The notes: generated by a model from the sequence alone, not told the origin. A stretch of DNA of 64,000 nt from Allodiplogaster sudhausi (GCA_945643635.1 CALZFC010000293.1:62001-126000), one strand, 5' to 3'; positions 22,900-34,602 are shown, numbered from the stretch's first letter. A program made the numbers and translations.

Positions 22900-23190
22900 T
22901 ATTCACGCAGTTGAGGAGCCATTCTGTTCCTCCGTTAAACAGGAAAAATGAGGAGGTTAAGATGGACGCTGTTAAGGAAGATGTCTTGGATGTGAACTTA
23001 GTAGCCAACGAAGCGATCGTCGGAGTGAACGTAGCTCGGTGGTTGAGCAGCCGAGTCATAAATAGGTTGTCCCGGGTTCGAACCCCGGTGCCACCACTTC
23101 TTTGACGTCTCATCACGCATCCGTCCTGGCTTCTCCAGAGTCTGACGCAGTCTTCCGAAGGACCGACTCTTGCACAAACCTCCAAAGATG
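22900..23190 (+). mobile_element. tRNA-derived SINE-like sequence
   Basis: A pol III A box (TAGCTCGGTGG, 23032-23042) and B box (GGTTCGAACCC, 23075-23085) are correctly spaced. The T arm at 23072-23088 folds perfectly (CCGGG-TTCGAAC-CCCGG) and a D arm (GCTC...GAGC) is present. The middle contains TCATAA, an elongator-Met-like CAT anticodon loop, but the anticodon stem and the 5' acceptor strand do not pair, so it is not an intact tRNA. About 100 bp of unrelated sequence continues downstream, as in the body of a SINE. The exact limits are estimated. Confidence 0.55.
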
Positions 23191-23349
23191 TAACAACTAA
23201 CCTATAAAAGTACGCTAATATACCTTCTATATGGTGAAACGAGAAAGAGTGTCGCCAGTGGATTCATTAACGGAATTAGATCGCCAATCTCAACTTATTC
23301 TTTTATGTACTTTTCGTGTAAAAAAGAGTGTAACCGATACGACTGATAC

Positions 23350-25114
23350 CCCAAAGATGTAGTTTTCGAGGAAGGGATGACGCGCGACTCCCAGAACCAG
23401 CAAGACGTAGCAAAGGACAGACGAGCAAAATATCATAGGACTGATGGCATGAAACGTTAACATCTGAATAGAATGTATTATTAGAATAAAAATTAGCATA
23501 TAAGACAATTTACAATTTAAAAATTTGAAGTGGTTTAGGGGAAGTCATTTACCATCATAAGCTGATGATGTAGATTGCGCGTCTATGCTGTGAAAATAGT
23601 TGAAGCGGCCCTGAGACGCCTGAGGGTCAGCGTTCGGAAAGTGAGGATTATTGCATAGGCCGGAGGAGTGAGAAGAACACAGTACAAACTAGAGAAGATG
23701 ATTGCTGGTAGTGTATTGGGAGAGCAACCTGAAATACCCATCCCTCATTTCTCTCATCTCTCCTTCTCTCTCTCTCTCTCACCTCTTTCCTATCTCTCAT
23801 CTCTCTCTTATCTCTTTCTCCCCTCTCTCCCACTCTGTCCTCCACTCTCCTTACAAGTCAGTACGATGTTATCGTACAAATACTCAGGATAATCAGCTTG
23901 CAGCGAACGGAGAATGTCTTGCGTCTTCTCACTGGCACTCATCAGAATTACCTTCAACTATTTCGATTTAATTTATGCTTTTCACATTTAAAAATTTTTT
24001 TATTAACAAATTAAGAAACAAAGAAATAATGAAATTAAGAAATTAAGACATAACTAAATAGAAATTACTATGTATGTATGGCGTACCATTAGAAGGAGAG
24101 TTGAGCAAAGCAAAAGGAAGCAGATGAAGAAAACTCGGCGAGGAGAAGTCAGCTGAGAGGGAAGAGCAAAGAAACGGAAGACGAAGCAGGCAGAGAGTAG
24201 GAAGAGCGAGTGCATGTACAGGCCGACCATCATCACCTGCAAATCATGGATGTTTCTGTCTTACCAGGGAATGGTCATAAAACCTGGAAACCAAAAATTA
24301 TAATTTTAAAAGAGGTCGAAAAACTTTTGGCAACTTTTTTTCACCTCTTTAGTTGAAGTAAAAATAATGATAAATTGTTTTCCAGGGTTTCCGACCATTC
24401 CTTAAAGGAGGCCTTAAGGGAAAAACTCCTACCACGAATTTGGACGGAATGATAAAAAGAACGGAGTAAATAATCAACAGAAATGGTGCTACTGCCCCTG
24501 GCCTCTCTCCCCAGAAGCTGGTGGTTTGCTAAACTGCCAGGTGAGCCTACATGTTTTTAATGGCGGGAAAATAAAATATTTGGCAGGACATGAAGGTTTT
24601 TGTGACTTCGGTACACTTGCAATCGAAGTTTCTAGCACAACCCGAATAAATAAGGCGAAAAAAACAAGACACTATTTCTTCGCCTCGGACCTCCTTTAAT
24701 AGCTTTTCACTCTCTCTCTCTTTCCTTACTAACCATTCCAAAATGACAAATCACAGAGCTGCCGATGAGTGTGCATGCTCCATTGGCGATAAAATATTGC
24801 GATCTCTCTCCAACTGCCACCCTCAACATGGGGATTCTTCAGAATACTAAAAAGTCTAGCATTAATATAAAATAATTTAAAACAATTCAGATTTTGATTG
24901 AAACTCACCTTGCCATCGTAAATAAGGAGAAAATATTGAGCAGCAGATCAGAGAATGTCATGAAAGTGAGCAGGACTGAGAAGGCCTTTAGCGGCTTCGG
25001 AGTCGAACGAACAATGGCGAAGAGCAGAGTTGAATTGGCAAGAATTCCGAGAGAGTTGACGATACTGGAGAAGGCGATAAAGACGTTTTCGATGCCCCTG
25101 CGGCCCGCTTCCAT
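23350..25114 (-). CDS. Nematode serpentine chemoreceptor (Str/Srd-like), 3' incomplete
   Basis: Exons 25114-24909, 24836-24734, 24236-24087 and 23951-23855 join in phase, and a later exon 23463-23350 is clear. TM1 and start of TM2 are in exon 1 (NSLGILANSTLLFAIV, then FSVLLTFMTFSDLLLNIFSL). A conserved IPM...NGACTLIGSSVICHFGM stretch is in exon 2, TM3-TM4 in exon 3 (YMHSLFLLSACFVFRFF ... FFICFLLLCSTLLLM), and a loop with ADYPEY in exon 4. TM6 is in the last one (ISPMIFCSSVLCYVLLVLG). This order and the IPM/PEY motifs fit nematode 7TM chemoreceptors of the Str superfamily. A short exon ending TRNLHHQLMM (to 23553) probably lies between but does not join in frame to exon 4. A CT-rich expansion occupies that intron (about 23755-23850). 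I found no TM7/C-terminal exon, so the gene is truncated or continues out of recognition. Confidence 0.65.
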
Positions 25115-25466
25115 TTCTGCACTCTTAACTGCCCATTATGAGTTTGTCATAATGGCTTGAGCTTGCGAAACGAAAGAGTTATTACGGAGTTGCAAATGCA
25201 ACTGAATTTAGTAAGTAGTAGTACGCTGCAAAGACATCTGTCTTCGTGCCTCATGCGTCGAAGATGGAAATAGCGAGGCATTCGAATTAATTTACATTTG
25301 CACGGAAATCTAATGCACTCTCTAGCAAGAATAGACTACCCCGTAGCCATCTGCTTAGGCACTGAAAATAAAGTTCTTTTGCTCCGATTCGTCTGGAATC
25401 TTGCACTCTGAAATGCTTTCATGATCAAATTTTAAAACAGTGCACAGCAGAAAGTGCCTAAGATGC
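25115..25466. other. Spacer upstream of the chemoreceptor
   Basis: About 350 bp between the receptor start and the left edge of the tandem duplication. It should contain the receptor promoter; no specific motif recognised. Confidence 0.4.
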
Positions 25467-25603
25467 TTTTATAAATAATTTTCTCAGGGTATCCGACAAT
25501 TGAATAATTTGGCGCGCCGTATTTTTCAGTAATCTTATTTGCTCCGAGTGGATCATGCCTTTGGAACAGACTTTGCAACTCGCACAAAGAACAGCATGTA
25601 CAT

Positions 25604-26895
25604 ATGACGCGATTTGCGAGAGAATCGTAAGGAAGCCAAAGAGCCGGGGACCCGGCAAAATTAGATTAGAAAAGCTCTTTATAGGTCATTTTTAACACGG
25701 CGAAACGTTTGGAATGGGGGGTCCGGGAGTCTGAAATTGCCGTTTTGGCGAGCTGTGCGAGGTTTAAAATTCGAGAGCCCGATGAAACTTGCAGAGATGG
25801 TCGCACATTCGGGTTCGCTGTTTCGCACACAATAAAGCAATATTAGTGAAAAGTTTTTCATAAATAGACAAGATATTGCTTTATGAAGCTACTAAAGTAG
25901 AATTTGAAAATATTCACTTTTATGGCCTCAGCGGCCCCTAGACTTTGGAGAGGCGCCGTTCTCTTATATGGAAATTAGTCATGGGTTTTCTATTTGAAGT
26001 TGTAGAACAAAAAATTATCTTTCCAATGAGCTATAGTATGCCAGACACCGACGAGCTTTTTTATGTTTCCCAATCACGAAACTGTTGAAATACCCTCGAT
26101 TCAGTGCCCGTGCATCGGCTTGCACTTTGTTTAGGCGTTACCGACGACGAAAACGCAACACAAGCGATATACCGCATGAAGGTAGTCTAGGGAATTTATG
26201 TAGGTTTTTATGTAACTGTTTAAATAAAATTTAAATGCAAAACAAATTTGTTAATTGCCGGGCAAAAGAGTTTGCTCCCTTGAGGAATCGAACCCGGGAC
26301 CTTTGCATCGCGATCTCAACTCATTCGCACTACACTAAATCATCATTAATGCAGCTGACAATGCCATTCTTCTCACTCTGCCCGGTGCATAGGTCAAAAA
26401 ATCGATGAACCCGCGTATTTCAACAGTTTTATGTTTGGGAAACATAAAAAAGCTCGTCGGTATCTGGCATACTATAGCTCATTGGAAAGATAATTTCTTG
26501 CTCTACAACTTAAGATAGAAAACCCGTGACTAATTTCCATATAAAAGAATGGCAAATCTCCAAAGTCTAGGGGACACTAAGGCCATAAAAGTGAATATTT
26601 TTAAATTCTACTTTAGTAGCTTTATAAAACAATATCTTGTCTATTTGTGACAAAATTTTCACGAATATTGCTGTATCGTGTGCGAAACACCGAACGCGAA
26701 TGTGCGACCATCTCTGCAAGTTTCTTCGGGCTCTCGAATTTTAAACCTCGCACAGCTCGCCAAAATGATGATTTCAGAATCCCGGACCCATTCCAATCGT
26801 TTCGCCGTGTTAAAAAGTACCTATAAAAAGCTTTTGAGCGAAATCTAATTTTACCGGGTCCCCGGCCATTTTGATACTCTCGCAAATCGCGTCAT
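25604..26895. mobile_element. 1.3-kb foldback element with tRNA-like core, copy A
   Basis: Arms 25604-26092 and 26416-26895 are inverted copies of ~480 bp, imperfect, with termini ATGACGCGATTTGCGAGAG. The ~320-bp centre contains, on the minus strand, a B-box-like GGTTCGATTCC (about 26285-26295) preceded by tRNA-like sequence. No transposase is encoded, so it is non-autonomous. No convincing target duplication was found at the tips. Open frames in the arms are not supported as genes. Confidence 0.8.
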
Positions 26896-27769
26896 GTCAC
26901 TTTAAACGTATTATGTATTCATATGCACATATATGATTTATATGCTTGAAGTCTTCTTCATCCTGCATTCCCTGTTCCACATTCATCTCTTCCAGTCTCC
27001 GCAACCGCTCTCAAAAGTTGACAAAACACACACCATCCCATGAGATGAGAGAGCATGGGAAGGACAGAGAGCGGCCAGAGATGGAGAGTGCGGATCGAGG
27101 AAGGAAAAAGAGTTGAAGAGAAGGAGAGAACGAGAGAGCATGGGTGAGAAAAAGAGGAGTGAGTGAAATGCGGAGATGTAATTCAGTGGCGAGCAACTTT
27201 AGTCGTCGCACAAACCAATAGTGTTCAGTCTACAATTAACTTCAGTCTATAGTTATCATGCTTGCCTTTGTGAGTCTCGCCTATTTCATAATGCTTTAAG
27301 CTTCCGACCAATCACTTCATCCCTTGTCCCATTCTTCAACCAGCGGTCTTCTCTATGATATCACGCAAGTTAGAGAACGAAAAAACTCAACTGTTTGTCT
27401 CTCCGATACTCAAACACAATTGTTACAGTTCTATGTTATCAACGGCATATCCGACGCAGCCAAAAAGACGCAACATATAAGCTACATAATATACACATAG
27501 CTTGAGATAAAACGAGACAAAATATATTTACAAGAGAGGTTCAAACAATGGAAATTTGCTGGAATAGAATGCAAGAGTCTCCTTACTGGTAGGTCAACTG
27601 GTGGAGTAGAAGGGCAAGATGAGATTCAGATTCAGATTCAACGACAAGGATAAAAGCACCCATGATTGTAGAAAGTGGGGTGGTCTCGATTGAGGGTGAG
27701 GGTCTCAGGGTCTCAAGGGGCCCTGATACCCCCCCCCCCCCAACTGAACGGGGTCTCCCAATGTCCCCC
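26896..27769. other. 3' flank of acetyltransferase exon copy
   Basis: No supported gene. It includes a purine-rich stretch (27040-27165), a triple GATTCA repeat near 27623 and a C tract at 27730-27741. The homologous segment is 30820-31689. Confidence 0.5.
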
Positions 27770-27925
27770 CTAGACCAGCTTCATGACGAGCTGCGCCTTG
27801 TCCGTGCCGTCGCTGCAGTTGAAGACGCGCTCGCCCCTCTCGTCGAGGAAGTCGGCGTGCGCCAACTCGTGGAGAAGGGTGTAGCCGAGACGGTGGAAGA
27901 GCTGGAGAGAGGGAAGGATGGATGG

Positions 27926-27973
<48 letters not shown>

Positions 27974-28117
27974 GTGAGAGTGAGAGTGAGAGAGAGAGGG
28001 AGGGAGAGGAAGAGATGTGTGTGAGAGAGACAGGCAGAGAGACAGATGAGAGAGACAGTGAGATTGAGAGAGAGATGTAAGTGAGAGAGACAGAGACAGA
28101 GAGAAAGAGAGAAATGT

Positions 28118-28165
<48 letters not shown>

Positions 28166-28818
28166 CTGACATTCTGCGACGAGATGGCGGTGGACTCTGC
28201 GAGAATGCCCTGGACCCCTTCTCCGAGCTGCTCGTGGAGAAGACGAGCACCGAGGCCGCGGCGGCCGTAGTCGGAGGACACCTGAAGAGAGGAGGGGAGA
28301 AGGATATCAATCGATAATATATTGATAATCATTCGATAATCTATCAATAACCCGCCGATATTCATTCGATGTTCAGCAGATAAGCGATCATTAACTTATA
28401 AAGATAAGAGAAAATACTTTGACAATTTAAACTTTTCTTTTGCTTAGAATTGTAGTTACTCTGTAAATTTTGTATAGCTAAAATTTTTTATAGTTTTATT
28501 AACATAATTCTACTAACCGAGACTATGACAATGAAGAGCAGCGTGTGCACTTCGGCAGGGATACGCGACCACATCTGAAATTGGGAAAGTAGGCGGGAAA
28601 TTTTAATTTATATATATATTTTTAATTTATCTATTTATAAATATGTTTATGTTAAGAAATACTAATGGACCACGATATTGTGAAATCCAAAAGGGCAGAA
28701 AGGGGACAAAGGTTGATCGACTACAGGAGATGGTTAAGGTGGGAGAGGGCAGAAAGGAAAATCGGAGAGGGGAATGGAATGAATGGTTACATGAGGGGGA
28801 AAAGCAGAGGAAAAGGGC

Positions 28819-28894
<76 letters not shown>

Positions 28895-29000
28895 TTAAGA
28901 GAGAGAGAGCGAGAGAGTGTGTGTGAGACGAGAGAGCGAAACGGGTAGAGATATACAGAGAGAAGGGAGAAAGAGAATAGAGGGAGAGAGAAGAGAGAGA

Positions 29001-29048
<48 letters not shown>

Positions 29049-29224
29049 AAGCGAGATGACTGACATCCTTATCGAGTACTTCGTGTAGCTTCTCGATCTT
29101 CTCCACCTTCGGATTCATCTCGAATGCTGCGTCCTCGTCTGCCTCCTTCCTCTCTCCCTCTCCCTCTCCGCCACTCTCCGGCCGACGAGCCAGTTCGGAC
29201 AGACGCACGCCCACCATCACGTTG
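27770..29224 (-). pseudogene. Duplicated acetyltransferase exons 4-7 without exons 1-3
   Basis: Exons 29224-29065, 28574-28518, 28281-28171 and 27901-27770 (stop TAG 27770-27772) match, with conserved splice sites and open frames, exons 4-7 of the complete gene at 31690-34539. They contain the acetyl-CoA-binding segment (SSDYGRRGLGARLL) and the C-terminal LFHRLGYTLLHELAH exon. Exons 1-3 are absent, because the duplicated block starts within intron 3. The exons remain intact, so they could be used as an alternative 3' end by splicing past the first set, or they may be dead. There is no promoter or start for independent expression. Confidence 0.75.
27927..29045. repeat. (GA)n arrays in acetyltransferase introns, copy 1
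   Basis: Long GA-rich arrays occupy 27927-28160 and 28828-29043, filling most of two introns. In the sense (minus) strand they read as (CT)n. Open frames rich in Ser-Leu or Arg-Glu here are artefacts. Confidence 0.95.
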
Positions 29225-29308
29225 CTGAAGGAGAGGAAGGAGAATATTTATTGACTAATTAAATATTGACTTAATTAAGAAGTATGTTTTCATCTATAAA
29301 AGCCAACG

Positions 29309-29390
29309 GGTGCTATACTAGTTGGGGGGGGGGCAAAATAAATTTTTTTTTCTAATTCACCCCAAATTGTGCACAGGGGGGGGGGGGGTA
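29309..29390 (+). mobile_element. Truncated left end of MITE
   Basis: It starts GGTGCTATACTAGTTG after AGCCAACG, as in the complete copy at 33259, but stops in the second G tract where the next duplication copy begins. This marks the recombination breakpoint. Confidence 0.85.
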
Positions 29391-29527
29391 TTTTATAAAT
29401 AATTTTCTCAGGGTATCCGACAATTGAATAATTTGGCGCGCCGTATTTTTCAGTAATCTTATTTGCTCCGAGTGGATCATGCCTTTGGAACAGACTTTGC
29501 AACTCGCACAAAGAACAGCATGTACAT

Positions 29528-30819
29528 ATGACGCGATTTGCGAGAGAATCGTAAGGAAGCCAAAGAGCCGGGGACCCGGCAAAATTAGATTAGAAAAGCT
29601 CTTTATAGGTCATTTTTAACACGGCGAAACGTTTGGAATGGGGGGTCCGGGAGTCTGAAATTGCCGTTTTGGCGAGCTGTGCGAGGTTTAAAATTCGAGA
29701 GCCCGATGAAACTTGCAGAGATGGTCGCACATTCGGGTTCGCTGTTTCGCACACAATAAAGCAATATTAGTGAAAAGTTTTTCATAAATAGACAAGATAT
29801 TGCTTTATGAAGCTACTAAAGTAGAATTTGAAAATATTCACTTTTATGGCCTCAGCGGCCCCTAGACTTTGGAGAGGCGCCGTTCTCTTATATGGAAATT
29901 AGTCATGGGTTTTCTATTTGAAGTTGTAGAACAAAAATTTATCTTTCCAATGAGCTATAGTATGCCAGACACCGACGAGCTTTTTTATGTTTCCCAATCA
30001 CGAAACTGTTGAAATACCCTCGATTCAGTGCCCGTGCATCGGCTTGCACTTTGTTTAGGCGTTACCGACGACGAAAACGCAACACAAGCGATATACCGCA
30101 TGAAGGTAGTCTAGGGAATTTATGTAGGTTTTTATGTAACTGTTTAAATAAAATTTAAATGCAAAACAAATTTGTTAATTGCCGGGCAAAAGAGTTTGCT
30201 CCCTTGAGGAATCAAACCCGGGACCTTTGCATCGCGATCTCAACTCATTCGCACTACACTAAATCATCATTAATGCAGCTGACAATGCCATTCTTCTCAC
30301 TCTGCCCGGTGCATAGGTCAAAAAATCGATGAACCCGCGTATTTCAACAGTTTTATGTTTGGGAAACATAAAAAAGCTCGTCGGTATCTGGCATACTATA
30401 GCTCATTGGAAAGATAATTTCTTGCTCTACAACTTAAGATAGAAAACCCGTGACTAATTTCCATATAAAAGAATGGCAAATCTCCAAAGTCTAGGGGACA
30501 CTAAGGCCATAAAAGTGAATATTTTTAAATTCTACTTTAGTAGCTTTATAAAACAATATCTTGTCTATTTGTGACAAAATTTTCACGAATATTGCTGTAT
30601 CGTGTGCGAAACACCGAACGCGAATGTGCGACCATCTCTGCAAGTTTCTTCGGGCTCTCGAATTTTAAACCTCGCACAGCTCACCAAAATGATGATTTCA
30701 GAATCCCGGACCCATTCCAATCGTTTCGCCGTGTTAAAAAGTACCTATAAAAAGCTTTTGAGCGAAATCTAATTTTACCGGGTCCCCGGCCATTTTGATA
30801 CTCTCGCAAATCGCGTCAT
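29528..30819. mobile_element. 1.3-kb foldback element with tRNA-like core, copy B
   Basis: Copy of 25604-26895 carried by the tandem duplication. In the tRNA-like core one base of the B box has changed (GGTTTGATTCC instead of GGTTCGATTCC), so the two cores now differ at a position important for TFIIIC binding. Confidence 0.8.
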
Positions 30820-31689
30820 GTCACTTTAAACGTATTATGTATTCATATGCACATATATGATTTATATGCTTGAAGTCTTCTTCATCCTGCATTCCCTGTT
30901 CCACATTCATCTCTTCCAGTCTCCGCAACCGCTCTCAAAAGTTGACAAAACACACACCATCCCATGAGATGAGAGAGCATGGGAAGGACAGAGAGCGGCC
31001 AGAGATGGAGAGTGCGGATCGAGGAAGGAAAAAGAGTTGAAGAGAAGGAGAGAACGAGAGAGCATGGGTGAGAAAAAGAGGAGTGAGTGAAATGCGGAGA
31101 TGTAATTCAGTGGCGAGCAACTTTAGTCGTCGCACAAACCAATAGTGTTCAGTCTACAATTAACTTCAGTCTATAGTTATCATGCTTGCCTTTGTGAGTC
31201 TCGCCTATTTCATAATGCTTTAAGCTTCCGACCAATCACTTCATCCCTTGTCCCATTCTTCAACCAGCGGTCTTCTCTATGATATCACGCAAGTTAGAGA
31301 ACGAAAAAACTCAACTGTTTGTCTCTCCGATACTCAAACACAATTGTTACAGTTCTATGTTATCAACGGCATATCCGACGCAGCCAAAAAGACGCAACAT
31401 ATAAGCTACATAATATACACATAGCTTGAGATAAAACGAGACAAAATATATTTACAAGAGAGGTTCAAACAATGGAAATTTGCTGGAATAGAATGCAAGA
31501 GTCTCCTTACTGGTAGGTCAACTGGTGGAGTAGAAGGGCAAGATGAGATTCAGATTCAGATTCAACGACAAGGATAAAAGCACCCATGATTGTAGAAAGT
31601 GGGGTGGTCTCGATTGAGGGTGAGGGTCTCAGGGTCTCAAGGGGCCCTGATACCCCCCCCCAACTGAACGGGGTCTCCCAATGTCCCCC

Positions 31690-31845
31690 CTAGACCAGCT
31701 TCATGACGAGCTGCGCCTTGTCCGTGCCGTCGCTGCAGTTGAAGACGCGCTCGCCCCTCTCGTCGAGGAAGTCGGCGTGCGCCAACTCGTGGAGAAGGGT
31801 GTAGCCGAGACGGTGGAAGAGCTGGAGAGAGGGAAGGATGGATGG

Positions 31846-31893
<48 letters not shown>

Positions 31894-32097
31894 GTGAGAG
31901 TGAGAGTGAGAGAGAGAGGGAGGGAGAGGAAGAGATGTGTGTGAGAGAGACAGGCAGAGAGACAGATGAGAGAGACAGTGAGATTGAGAGAGAGATGTAA
32001 GTGAGAGAGACAGGCAGAGAGACAGATGAGAGAGACAGTGAGATTGAGAGAGAGATGTAAGTGAGAGAGACAGAGACAGAGAGAAAGAGAGAAATGT

Positions 32098-32137
<40 letters not shown>

Positions 32138-32790
32138 CTGACATTCTGCGACGAGATGGCGGTGGACTCTGCGAGAATGCCCTGGACCCCTTCTCCGAGC
32201 TGCTCGTGGAGAAGACGAGCACCGAGGCCGCGGCGGCCGTAGTCGGAGGACACCTGAAGAGAGGAGGGGAGAAGGATATCAATCGATAATATATTGATAA
32301 TCATTCGATAATCTATCAATAACCCGCCGATATTCATTCGATGTTCAGCAGATAAGCGATCATTAACTTATAAAGATAAGAGAAAATACTTTGACAATTT
32401 AAACTTTTCTTTTGCTTAGAATTGTAGTTACTCTGTAAATTTTGTATAGCTAAAATTTTTTATAGTTTTATTAACATAATTCTACTAACCGAGACTATGA
32501 CAATGAAGAGCAGCGTGTGCACTTCGGCAGGGATACGCGACCACATCTGAAATTGGGAAAGTAGGCGGGAAATTTTAATTTATATATATATTTTTAATTT
32601 ATCTATTTATAAATATGTTTATGTTAAGAAATACTAATGGACCACGATATTGTGAAATCCAAAAGGGCAGAAAGGGGACAAAGGTTGATCGACTACAGGA
32701 GATGGTTAAGGTGGGAGAGGGCAGAAAGGAAAATCGGAGAGGGGAATGGAATGAATGGTTACATGAGGGGGAAAAGCAGAGGAAAAGGGC

Positions 32791-32842
<52 letters not shown>

Positions 32843-32948
32843 TTAAGAGAGAGAGAGCGAGAGAGTGTGTGTGAGACGAGAGAGCGAAACGGGTAGAGAT
32901 ATACAGAGAGAAGGGAGAAAGAGAATAGAGGGAGAGAGAAGAGAGAGA

Positions 32949-32998
<50 letters not shown>

Positions 32999-34539
32999 AA
33001 GCGAGATGACTGACATCCTTATCGAGTACTTCGTGTAGCTTCTCGATCTTCTCCACCTTCGGATTCATCTCGAATGCTGCGTCCTCGTCTGCCTCCTTCC
33101 TCTCTCCCTCTCCCTCTCCGCCACTCTCCGGCCGACGAGCCAGTTCGGACAGACGCACGCCCACCATCACGTTGCTGAAGGAGAGGAAGGAGAATATTTA
33201 TTGACTAATTAAATATTGACTTAATTAAGAAGTATGTTTTCATCTATAAAAGCCAACGGGTGCTATACTAGTTGGGGGGGGGGGCAAAATAAATTTTTTT
33301 TTCTAATTCACCCCAAATTGTGCACAGGGGGGGGGGGGGTAATAGGCCATGGGGAACACGAATATAATGTTCATTTTGTATTACTTTGTCATTTAACTAA
33401 GTTACAGTACTTTTACTTGACATATGTTTTGGCCGATTTCAGGTAAAATGCTACTCGAAGGGGTTTTCAAACCTGTTAAACTCGAATATTAGGTTCTTTT
33501 CGACCCATCTCTATTCGATAGTGCTTAATTGACACTATATTAGTGTTTGGCAGCTCTGACAACTCTTTAGTGCAGTATTAGTGTTTGGCAGCTCTGACAA
33601 CTCTTTAGTTTAGATGAAAAGTAGGACAAAAATGTGAAGTACTGTAACTTCGTTAAATGAAAAAAAATTTCAAATTGAACATTATATTCGTGTTCTCCAC
33701 GGTTTAGAACCCTATATTCGTGTTCCCCATGGCCTAAAACCCCCCTGGGCACGATTTGTGGTAGATTGAAAAATGAAAATATTTTGCCCCCCCCCCCCAA
33801 CTAGGATAGCACCAGCCAACGGTAGAATTTTAAACAGTTTTTTAAAATTAAATTGTTTTTTTAATTTTTTTTCAAAATTTTATTCCGAAAATAGAAATAG
33901 ATAAATAATGAGGATGAACAGAATGTGCAACCTCTCGTTGTGCATGACGAGCGAGGTGCCCGAGCGGACGGAGCGGGCGGTCAGGACTGAAAAGCCGAGA
34001 GAGATTAGAGGGGAAGAGAGAGAAAGAGAGAGAGAGAGGGGGGGAGAGAGGGAGAGTGAGAGGGGAGAGCGGGAGAGAGAGAGAGAAGAGAGAGAAGAGT
34101 GAGTTGGAGATCAAAACGACCAACATCGAAAGAATGGCTCCGCCTCTGCGCGGTCAATGCCGAGTGCGATGGTGAGCGACTCGCGTTTCTGCAAAAGGAA
34201 AAGAAACTCATAATTGACGGGAGATTTGACATTTCAAATCGACCAAAATGGAAGCTCATCCGTTTTAAGTGGGAGTGGCCGGAAAAATGTGAAAGAGTGC
34301 TGGGAGGGAGCGAGGGAGAGAGAGGGAGAGAGAAAGAGAGACAGAGTAAGAGAGAGGCTCTGAGAGATCAAAATGAGTCCTGGTCATGGGTTGGACCGTT
34401 TGGCATTCTGCCAACTTTCAGTGGGGGAGAGGGAGGGGGAGGTGAGAAGTCTAACCAGGAAGTCGCCGAGCAGGAAGGTGACAATGTCGTCGATGTCGGC
34501 CGGGAGGGCGGGACGGAGAGAGAAAGAAGAGTCGGCCAT
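31690..34539 (-). CDS. GNAT N-acetyltransferase, arylalkylamine-NAT-like, 220 residues
   Basis: Seven exons join perfectly in phase: 34539-34456, 34188-34125, 33986-33932, 33174-33015, 32546-32490, 32253-32143 and 31821-31690 (stop TAG). The protein starts MADSSFSLRPALPADIDDIV, the beta1-alpha1 region of GNAT enzymes. ALGIDRAEAEPFF and VGVRLSEL follow. The acetyl-CoA pyrophosphate-binding motif A is RRGLGARLL (R-x-x-G-x-G/A type) in exon 6, and the C-terminal motif (LFHRLGYTLLHELAH) is in exon 7. GNATs transfer acetyl from acetyl-CoA to an amine; the exon 2 pattern resembles nematode and insect AANAT-like proteins, which act on biogenic amines, so a role in amine inactivation is likely but not proven. 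Intron 3 holds a MITE (33259-33813), and introns 2, 4 and 6 hold GA/CT arrays. A second, headless set of exons 4-7 lies downstream. A divergent paralogue starts at 37532. Confidence 0.85.
31850..33000. repeat. (GA)n arrays in acetyltransferase introns, copy 2
   Basis: GA-rich arrays at about 31845-32134 and 32794-32995, equivalent to those of copy 1. A 60-bp unit (GTAAGTGAGAGAGACAGGC start) is duplicated at 31939-32058. Confidence 0.95.
33259..33813. mobile_element. 555-bp MITE with 8-bp target duplication
   Basis: Termini GGTGCTAT...ATAGCACC are flanked by AGCCAACG at 33251-33258 and 33814-33821. The terminal inverted repeats extend over ~150 bp and include a G tract (C tract on the right arm) and GGCCATGGGGAACACGAATA. 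Internally a 38-bp unit (TAGTGTTTGGCAGCTCTGAC) is tandemly repeated at 33541-33616, and part of the right arm is duplicated. An 8-bp duplication fits hAT, P or Merlin-type elements; the GG terminus is more like Merlin, but I cannot decide. It lies in intron 3 of the acetyltransferase. Confidence 0.85.
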
Positions 34540-34561
34540 GAGTGAAGAGACTGGAAAGGAA

Positions 34562-34602
<41 letters not shown>

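Larger units (their letters stand above)
25467..29390. repeat. Tandem duplication, copy 1 (3,924 bp)
   Basis: Sequence from TTTTATAAATAA at 25467 to the G tract ending at about 29388 is repeated at 29391-33341. Offset is 3,924 bp at the left and 3,950 near the right because GA arrays differ in length. Most of the unit is identical or nearly so, including element, exons and introns, implying a recent event. This copy ends inside a MITE left arm, where it joins the second copy. Confidence 0.95.
29391..33341. repeat. Tandem duplication, copy 2 (3,951 bp)
   Basis: Near-identical to 25467-29390. It differs by an extra 60-bp unit in the GA-rich intron (31939-32058), shorter GA runs elsewhere, a shorter C tract (31653-31661) and scattered substitutions. 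Confidence 0.95.

Noticed and set aside
23021..23093. Functional tRNA-Met gene
   Set aside because: Acceptor and anticodon stems do not pair, despite good A/B boxes and T arm.
25679..26885. Proteins encoded in the foldback arms
   Set aside because: Short frames present in imperfect inverted arms, with no domains and no start or splice evidence.
27705..28365. Long Ser/Leu or Arg/Glu repeat proteins across 27.7-38.9 kb
   Set aside because: Translations of (GA)n/(CT)n microsatellites in introns and spacers.
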